Assembly: GCA_001600635.1 (NCBI GenBank)
Contig: BCKL01000018.1
Coordinates: 55,974 to 119,973, forward strand
Direction of reading: 5' to 3'
DNA from: Leucosporidium creatinivorum
Lineage: Eukaryota > Basidiomycota > Microbotryomycetes > Leucosporidiales > Leucosporidiaceae
DNA length: 64,000 nucleotides
The position numbers and the translations under genes are program-made. Numbering within the stretch: the stretch's first letter is position 1; each line of letters starts with the position of its first letter. Shown in pieces: positions 57,328 through 64,000 of this stretch. Under the pieces are notes generated by a model. That model searched no databases. It was not told the origin of the DNA and worked only from the letters and a program-made list of their open reading frames with translations.

Positions 57328-59430
57328 ATGCTCGCTGCTCGACCCCTCTTTCGGCGCGCAGCGCAGGAGTGCACTTGCAGGCTATCACCTTCTCGCTACT
57401 ATGCTACAGCTGCACCCGTCGCCTCGACGTCACAGGAGCTGCTGGAACCCGCAAAAACGAAACAGGTTCGCAAGTCCGATTGGAAGCGACGACAGGTATG
57501 CACGACATCGCAGAGCAGTACCGATTTGAGCTAACAGCTAGCCTACCGCCTACAGGAAGGCTCCAACTTTGTCGACACTCTATCGCTGAACATTCACTCG
57601 GGCAAGGGAGGCGCCGGCGGAGTCGCTTTCCATCGCGAGAAGTTCATGGTGCGTGGTCCACAGTACTCGTGCTACAGGCCAAACTAATGCTGAGCCTACC
57701 TACAGGCCAAAGGACCTCCCTCCGGCGGTCCAGGAGGAGCAGGCGGCTCGGTCTACCTCATCGCTTCGCCCTCCGTCACTTCGCTCTCCCATCTCGCAAG
57801 AACAATCCGCGGCGGTCCAGGTCAACCGGGAGGCGGATCATGGCTCGGTGGAAAGCGGGGCGAGGACATGGTCATCCGCGTACCGGTCGGGACGGTCGTC
57901 AAGGAGGTTCGGTGGGAGATTCCGAGCGAGATTGAGCGGGAGGCAGCAGAGCGGGAGGAGCTGGAATGGGCGTGGGATGCTAGCAAGACTAGGTTGGCGG
58001 AGGCGGAGCGGAGAGATCGGCGGTGGACGGCGTGGAAGAAGAAGAAGGAGATTGCCGAGAAGGAGGGCGAGATTTGGGAGCCGTTCGAGGAGCTGGAGGA
58101 AGCTGTGGTGGAGGAGCACAAGCAGCAGGCCCTCGAACGGGTTCGCAAGCAGCTCTTCGTCATGTACCCTCTCGCCGATCTCGCCTCCCACCCCTCCTTC
58201 CTCTACTCGGAGCATCAACTTCTCTCCAAGCTTCTCTCTCGCCAAGCGGCCACCTCCGGCAAGAAGACTCGGCGGCGCAAGACTCGAGTCGTCACAGAAG
58301 AAGAGCCACTCTTCCTCGACCTAACAAAGCCGACTCCCCTCTCCGATCCCATCCTCCTTCTGTCCGGCGGTCAGCCAGGTCTCGGCAACCCTACGTTCCA
58401 GTCGGCCGACGATCGCAGTCCCAAGTACGCTACCAAGGGAGGAGATGGAGAGTCGATGAGGCTGGAGCTCGAGGTCAAGGCTGGAGGAGAGGTCGGGCTA
58501 GTAGGCATGCCGAACGCTGGCAAAAGGTGAGTCGGCGATGTCTCCCAGCTTTTGGCGTTGGCTGACATGCTCTTCCCCCACAGTACACTCCTTCGAGCCC
58601 TCACCTCTTCCACCCCTCGCGTCGCCTCCTACGCCTTCACCACCCTCAACCCTCACCACGGCACCTGCGTCCTCTACTCAGACGGCACCTTCTCCGGCCC
58701 TCGCACCCCAACAGCCTCCATCTCCGACACTTCCTCCCTCCCCGAAACCTTCTCCGCCATATCCCAACTCCCCACCCGCGCCGAACGTCGCGCAACCCCC
58801 TCCGGCGCTCCTCCTTCCGTCACCGAGCGCACCGAAGTCCTCCGCTTCACCATCACCGACAACCCAGGACTCGTCCCCCAATCCTCGCTGAACGTCGGCC
58901 TCGGCCACGCCTTCCTACGCCATGTCGAGCGCTGCTCAGCTCTCGTCTACGTCGTGGACTTGAGCTCCACCGACCCCGTCGCAGCGCTCGAGTCCCTCCG
59001 CACCGAGCTGCGCGAGTACGCTCGCATGAAGGGCTTGGACGGCGAGTTGGAGGGCCGGATCCGAGGAGTCGTCGCCAACAAGGCTGATCTCTTTGGCGAG
59101 GGAAGGGAGGTGGATCTGGATGAGGATCCGGCGATGAGGGCTTCCGCCGAGGAGGGTCAACGCAAGTTGGGCGAGTTGATGGCGTATGTGCGAGGGGTGG
59201 AGAAGGAGGAGATGGAGCAGGGAATTAGGAAGGCGGAGGATCCGATTTGGGTGGTGCCGTTGAGTGCGAAGAGGAGGGAGAACGTGGCCGTATTGGTCAA
59301 GCAGTTGGCCGAGACGGTCCAGCTGGAGCGAAAGCGGGTGCAGGAGGCAGATGAGGCAGCTGAGCGTCTGATAGAGGAGGAGCGTGAAGAGGCATTAGCC
59401 AAGCTGGAGGGTCTGAGGTCAAGGAGGTAG
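57328..59430 (+). CDS. MTG2: Mitochondrial Obg-type GTPase Mtg2
   Basis: Four exons from MLAARPLFRRAAQECTC to KLEGLRSRR. The N-terminus is Arg-rich without acids, as in a mitochondrial presequence. The Obg glycine-rich fold follows (NIHSGKGGAGGVAFHREKF, GPPSGGPGGAGGSVYLIA). GTPase motifs are G1 VGLVGMPNAGKSTLL (split by an intron), G3 TDNPGLVPQ, G4 VANKADLFG and G5 PLSAKRRE. Between the Obg fold and G1 lie about 170 residues of charged helix (EEREELEW, KKKKEIAEKEGEIW) and Lys/Arg-rich loop not found in bacterial Obg. Mtg2 associates with the mitochondrial large ribosomal subunit and is needed for its assembly. It ends in a coiled Arg/Glu tail. Confidence 0.92.
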
Positions 59431-59799
59431 TCCTCGTTACAAATCGCATCTCGCATCTCAATCCTCGTCTCTACCCTTCCAAGAGCGCAGAGAGTCCTCG
59501 AGAGGTAGCAAGCTCCCAAGAGCGTTGGTGCGTGAGATGCTGTACCTCAGCGCCCTACAAGTTGCCTTGCAAATGAGTCGAGAGTCGCTCGCCGAAGCTG
59601 CGCGAACTGGTGTTTACAGACTGCTGTAGTGAAGGTCGCGTGGATACGCTTTATGAGTGCAGGAATAGCGTTGCAACGTCTAACAAGAGCTATGATCAGT
59701 AGCCTCTTCATCGTTGCCGTCTCTAGTCGACTGGTCCTCTCTGATCTGCAAGCAGCGCCGAGCTTCCTCTCGTTCAGCACCGAAACCTCATCCATCGAG
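59431..59799. other. Convergent 3' flanks of MTG2 and CDC43
   Basis: About 370 bases between two stop codons. Terminator and poly(A) signals of both genes must lie here; none was identified with certainty. Confidence 0.45.
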
Positions 59800-61629
59800 C
59801 TACAGCTTCGGTAAAGTAGCCAGCGTAATGCGCATCCGTTCGGCGACGGCGGAGGAAACGTTCCATGCTGGGTCGAGCGGTCGGAGCGGGAGCGAAATAG
59901 AGGAGGTCGGTAGCGAGTCAGCCGACGGGGAGGGAGTGACGGAGAGTGAAAGAGCGGCGAGGGAGAGGTAGGTGTGGTAAACGTCTGTAGGTGAAAATGT
60001 CGGGTGATGAGTGGTGTTCGATGGGGGGGAGTTGCGAGGTGGGGTTGAAACGAATGAACGCCGGGAGGGGGGAGAGCAGACAAGCCACGATGGCAACGCA
60101 CCTGGCAGAGCTCCCGGTTCCCTGGCAACCCCGCCGTACGTCTTGTGCTGGCACTCGAGTAGCCACCGCTGGTCCAGCTCAGGTTGGATGAGCGAGAGGT
60201 CGGGACGAAGTAGCTGTAGAGCGAGACGACTAGTCAGCATCGGCTCAGCATCCCAGAAGTGATAAGGGCGTACCCGTAATGCCGCCGTCGTCCAAAAGCT
60301 GTAACATGCGTCCGTATCCTTCCCGCTTCGGCCTTGGAAGCCGGCCATCTCCTTCGGCTCGGCCTGTTCGCTCTCCCCGTCTGCAGCATTTTCCTGCTCA
60401 TCATCCGAGTCGTCCTCAATACTCCGTGGCGGTGGCCGCACTTGACGATCTACGAGCCAGCGGAGGTGTCTTGCCGAGTTGGGGAAGGAGGAGAGTCGTG
60501 AGGAGAGTTGGTAGCAGGCGATGGAGCAGTAGGTGAATCCGCCTGATGGTAGATGTATGAGTGAGTGAAGTCGAGCGATGGATGTGGGGGATTGGAGAGC
60601 TTACCTTGCGGTTCGGCGAAGGGGCGAGTTGCGAATCCTCCTTCGGGGCGCTGTAGAGGGGATGGCGTCAGCGTCGAGAGGCAGACAAGAAGCAGCCCGA
60701 CGTACCTGACATGTATCGAGGAAGTGCAGTGCTCGATCGACATCCACTGCTGTCCAATCGTCGAGGATGGAGGAGATGGCGAAAGCCGAGTAGGTCGAGC
60801 GAGGATCTCCAGGCTCTGGGCATCCAGGGAATTGAGATAACCTGCAGCGAGGTAGAAGGAGTCAGTCTGATTTCTCAAGACCGAATATCGGAGCCTGAAG
60901 ACTGACGAGCCGTCGTCCATCTGACACCGAGCGACGAAGCGAAGGAGACCAGCTCGATTGAGCCGAGTGAAGTCATCGTTGAGGATGCCGAGGATAAGGA
61001 GGGCGGTGTAGGACTGGATGAGGTTTGGCGGACAGTAGGTAGACTCTGCAGTCGACGCCCTGGGCAGCGCCGACCCTTCGCCGTGGAGTGGATCCTCGTC
61101 GTCCGAGTCGGGGAAGGCCATCAGGCGAGCAAAGTCCTCTGCTTCCTTGTCATCCAGAGGTATCGGTACTGGTAGCGTCCTATGAGCTCGCGACTGGTCA
61201 GCTACATCGCGAGCTTAACGGAGCGGACCCAGCTCACCCCTCGCCCTCCTCGTCTCTTTCAGTCCCCGCTAGCGAGTCTGAACCCATGAATCCACCGCCG
61301 GGAGCCTGCAGTCGGTAGACCCAGTCTAGGTAGCCCTTCCGCTGCTCTGGCGTGATCATCACGTCGACCGCCGCCAAGCTGGGGTCGATGGAGGACACGG
61401 CCTCGCTTGGAAGCAGCGCCAGCGCCGAGAGACAGAAGTAGGCTAGGGACATGCTGTGGGTGTGCGATTGTGAGCTATAGATCCAGCTGCTGCTGATGTC
61501 TGGGTGCAGGACTCACCGGCTCGAGTCCTCGCTCGTGTAGGGCGTAGGCAGGAAGCGCATCGAGCGGTAGAGGTGCATGATATGTTGCCGAGCCAGCAGC
61601 TCTGGTTCTGTAGTCCCATCCGAGGTCAT
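59800..61629 (-). CDS. CDC43: Protein geranylgeranyltransferase type I, beta subunit
   Basis: I start at ATG 61629, which gives MTSDGTTEPELLARQHIMHL, then YRSMRFLPTPYTSEDSSR joined to MSLAYFCLSALALLP. This matches the family start (H..Y..R.L..LP, DS.R..LAYF..S.L.LL). The barrel repeats follow (TYCPPNLIQSYTALLILGIL, GLLRFVARCQMDDGS, RPEGGFATRPFAEPQG). Zinc ligands Asp and Cys lie in GFQGRSGKDTDACYSFWTTA and His in VYHTYLSLAALSL. An acidic stretch (DDSDDEQENAADGESEQAEP) sits between repeats. With the RAM2 alpha subunit it attaches geranylgeranyl to Rho/Cdc42-type CAAX proteins. The TYCSIACYQL-type motif appears across an intron. Divergent with the Mpv17 gene, 103 bp apart. Confidence 0.9.
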
Positions 61630-61732
61630 GCCTGCTGTGATAGGCGAAGCGTAAAGTCACCGACAATTGGGCGAGAGTTGAAGAATGCACGCCGGCCGAG
61701 TGGGCTTTCCCTTCGACGTCTCGGTGCTCAGG
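61630..61732. promoter_or_regulatory. 103-bp bidirectional promoter
   Basis: All DNA between the start codons of CDC43 (minus) and the Mpv17-like gene (plus). Confidence 0.55.
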
Positions 61733-62866
61733 ATGGCATCTCTTTTAAGGGCTTACAACACGGCACTGTGAGCTCTTGTGTGCTGGCCCCCTTGCTCCAG
61801 ACTGACAACATCTCTACAGAATCCGCAAGCCCTACGCGACTGGATCCGCATCGGCTGGTCCGCCCGCTCGCCTTCTCCTCTGCACCTTGACCTCAGCTAA
61901 TCTCGGTTCGGGGGCTACCAGCATTCCTCTTTGGCGCAGGAGACGTACTTGCTCAGCAGGCCATCGAGAAGAAGGGAAGGGACCACGACGTAAGATTGTC
62001 TCGTTCTGCCGGCGAAGGGAGCGAGGTGCTGATTCTGATTGTACTCTGATAGCTCTGCAGGACTGCTCGGATCTCGTTCTATGGTGGTGAGTACTGCTGT
62101 GCTGCTCGGAGGCGTCCTCGCTGACCTCTTGCCCGGCTCGGTCCCAGGCGTTATCTTCTCGCCCATTATCACGCGGTGGTGGGTGGCTACAGGCTTCGGT
62201 CGAAGTTCTTTGTGGGCTGAGTCGAACGCTGATTTGATCCCGACACAGGTATGTGATGCTCGAGGGCATCAGGATCAAGTCCAAGCCCGCTCGTGAGTCG
62301 GCCATTGCTCGGCGGAGGGTCGAAGGAGCTGCGGAGGCCTCACAGACGACTCTGGTGGCCTCAAAGCAACTCGATATGATGTTTCAAGCTTTTACTGACC
62401 CTCTCACTCACATAGTACTCCTCACTCGAGTCAGCCTGGATCAGTTCGTCCTCACGCCGGCGATGATCACTCTGTTCTTCACCTCGCTCTCGCTGATGGA
62501 GGGCAAGGGGCTCGAAGGTGCTCGGGACAGGGTCACATCATCATGGTGGTCAACACTGAAGATGAACTGGGGTGTATTCAGTACGTGACGCTTCGTCTCA
62601 GCTGACGTGCTGCTCGGCGCCGAGCCCTTCGCTAACTTGTCTTTCTATACAGTTCCAGTTCAGCTGGTCAATTTCGCGTTGGTGCCACCGCATCTCCGCA
62701 TCTTGCTGGTAAACTCAGTCGCGCTTTTTTGGAAGTCAGTCGACGCTCTGTTCGTTTTTTTTTTCGGCGCTGACGCTCTCTCGCTTCTTCGCACAGTACC
62801 TACCTGTCCTCAGTCAACGCCAAGGCCGCGCCAGTCGAAGACAAGGTCAAGGAGCTCATCGAGTAG
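61733..62866 (+). CDS. SYM1: Mpv17/PMP22-family membrane protein (Sym1-like)
   Basis: Starts MASLLRAYNTALIRKPYATG, typical of the family, and continues AFLFGAGDVLAQQAIEKKGR, then HDVRLTARISFYGGVIFSPI, VSLDQFVLTPAMITLFFTSL, LKMNWGVFIPVQLVNFALVP and FWNTYLSSVNAKAAPVEDKV. The last two carry the family signature around Trp and Pro in the final spans. Four membrane spans are expected. Sym1/Mpv17 proteins are in the mitochondrial inner membrane and form channels used under stress; PMP22 relatives are peroxisomal. Intron 61858-61921 has a GTCCGC donor and intron 61998-62060 a GTCTCG donor; the canonical-looking GTAAGA at 61991 would break the frame. The ATG at 61733 fits the family better than an in-frame ATG at 61685. 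Confidence 0.9.
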
Positions 62867-63425
62867 ACATAGACATCGCTATAGAGTGCAGCAGGCTGCA
62901 AAAGACGGGTTCGCCGAGCAGCGCCGAGCAGCGATCGTGGTCTGCTAAGGGGCGCCTGGCGAAGCTGAGCGGCCAGATCGGACGATCGACAACCCTGCAT
63001 CTCATCTGCTCTCAGCGACTCCGCTGCTCTCGTACATGCCCCTGCTGCTCGCAACTCGCGTTCCTCTCGGCCGAGCTTACTCGCTCTCTTGCTCTCGCTC
63101 CCTCTCGAGGTGTTGCTGATAACCCTTTGGCTTGATTTTGCAGCAATATCCCTGAGTCCCAAGAAGCTAGGAGAGAGGTCTATCTACACGATCCGAGAGG
63201 CAGGCGAGGAAAGGCAGGGGCGGGGGGAAAGAACGATGCGCTATGAAAACCAAGACGAGTCGTAAAATGAGAAGGAGAGTAGAAGAAAAAGAACGATGTG
63301 CAGATGGATAGGATCGAGCGGAGGGGGTATAAGAGCGAAGGGGTGGGCGTTAGATCGGTGGTGAGGGTGTGGGTGATGGTGTCCGTGTCGAGTGTCTGTT
63401 GCGAGGGTGTGTAGCTCTAGATCTT
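62867..63425. other. Convergent 3' flanks of the Mpv17-like and MAP kinase genes
   Basis: About 560 bases between two stop codons. Purine-rich text near 63170-63330 belongs to the 3' untranslated part of the kinase gene. No gene was recognised. Confidence 0.45.
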
Positions 63426-64000
63426 CTAGCGAGTGCGTGGCGGCGCGGTAACCTCGTTGAAGATGAGCTCTGTCAATTCGGGAAGGGATCAGCGATCGGG
63501 TTCAACCTAGAAAGGTGCAGTCAGCTCGACTAGACTCACGCTTCAGCTGTTCCCTACTGAGTTGCTCCTTGTCGAAGGAGAAGAACTCTGCAGCTGTGGA
63601 GAGCGGAAGGAAGGGTCAGCTCGGCGCCTAGCCTCGCCCAAGTCCTCAAAATCGACCTACGGAGCACATCCGCATTCGGCTCGTCTTCAGGATCATGATA
63701 GGGTGAGAGGTACTCGTCCGCCAAGCACTGCTCCACAGTGAAGCGTTTCTTGGGGTTGAAAGTCAAGCATCTGGGGGTCAAGGGGAGGTCAGCTCAGTCC
63801 TCCAGCGCTCTTTCCGGCCAAGAAACCCCAAACCCACTTCTCCAACAGATCCACAGCCAGTGGGTTGGCATTTGGGTAGATAGCGCTGAACGGCCTCTTC
63901 TTCTTGAACGGCAACGCCCTCAAGTAATCCCTCGACCTCGTGCTCGAGATGGCGTAAAAGTCGTCCAAGGAAGGGGTGCCGAGGACGTCGAGGATGAGGG
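63426..64000 (-). CDS. ERK-type MAP kinase, C-terminal part only
   Basis: The gene enters from the right edge. Visible C-lobe segments are [88 protein letters not shown] and [17 protein letters not shown]. It ends [13 protein letters not shown] at 63426. [10 protein letters not shown] is the ERK common-docking region, whose acidic residues bind MAPK kinases and substrates. The short tail after it argues for the Fus3/Kss1 (mating, filamentation) type rather than Slt2, which has a long extension. The kinase core, TEY loop and start lie outside the window. Confidence 0.9.

Noticed and set aside
61685-61732. Upstream ATG at 61685 as start of the Mpv17-like protein
   Set aside because: In frame, but MASLLRAYN at 61733 matches the family start; the extra residues have no family counterpart.

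Overview
This window looks like nuclear DNA of a GC-rich basidiomycete yeast, most likely Pucciniomycotina/Microbotryomycetes (Rhodotorula or Sporobolomyces grade). The basis is dense spliced genes with many 55-110 nt introns, GTRAGT-type donors, a strong CTGAC/CTAAC branch site 10-30 nt before a YAG acceptor, short intergenic gaps, and Ser/Pro/Arg-rich disordered proteins. The placement is an inference from gene structure and protein style. I saw no transposon, virus-like element, CRISPR array, rRNA or tRNA.

Layout. 0-9.4 kb (all minus): two unrecognised disordered proteins (one 1771 aa) and the first copy of an undescribed membrane-protein family. 10.2-26.2 kb: F-box-like protein (+), XPG/FEN1-like nuclease A (-), mitochondrial ICT1-type peptidyl-tRNA hydrolase (-) sharing a 121-bp promoter with BUB3 (+), two tandem D-2-hydroxyacid dehydrogenases (-), nuclease B (-), a Zn2Cys6 regulator (+) and an aldo/keto reductase (-). 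27-34.5 kb (minus): a multi-pass membrane protein, an unrecognised protein with a possible frame slip at its end, and an OTU-domain protein with an N-terminal membrane anchor. 36-45.2 kb: a 2OG-Fe(II) dioxygenase-like protein (+), a CENP-A/Cse4-like histone (-), a 70-aa acidic protein (-), an amino-acid transporter that seems to lack its N-terminus (+), a PHO13-type phosphatase (+) and the second copy of the membrane family (+). 45.7-64 kb: cohesin SMC1 (+), an MFS transporter (+), a coiled-coil protein (-), a BTB protein (-), Obg-type GTPase MTG2 (+), geranylgeranyltransferase-I beta CDC43 (-), an Mpv17/PMP22 protein (+) and the 3' part of an ERK-type MAP kinase (-).

No operon-like or biosynthetic cluster is evident. 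Themes are chromosome segregation (BUB3, CENP-A, SMC1), mitochondrial translation and membranes (ICT1-like, MTG2, Mpv17-like) and signalling (MAPK, GGTase-I beta). The most unusual material is two paralogous pairs (XPG-like nucleases and the membrane family), intron oddities (GC-AG introns, GTTCG donors, a shared 33-nt microexon), a possible slippery A6 tract before an acidic tail, and the divergent CENP-A. Exon boundaries were inferred by eye from splice signals and reading-frame continuity.
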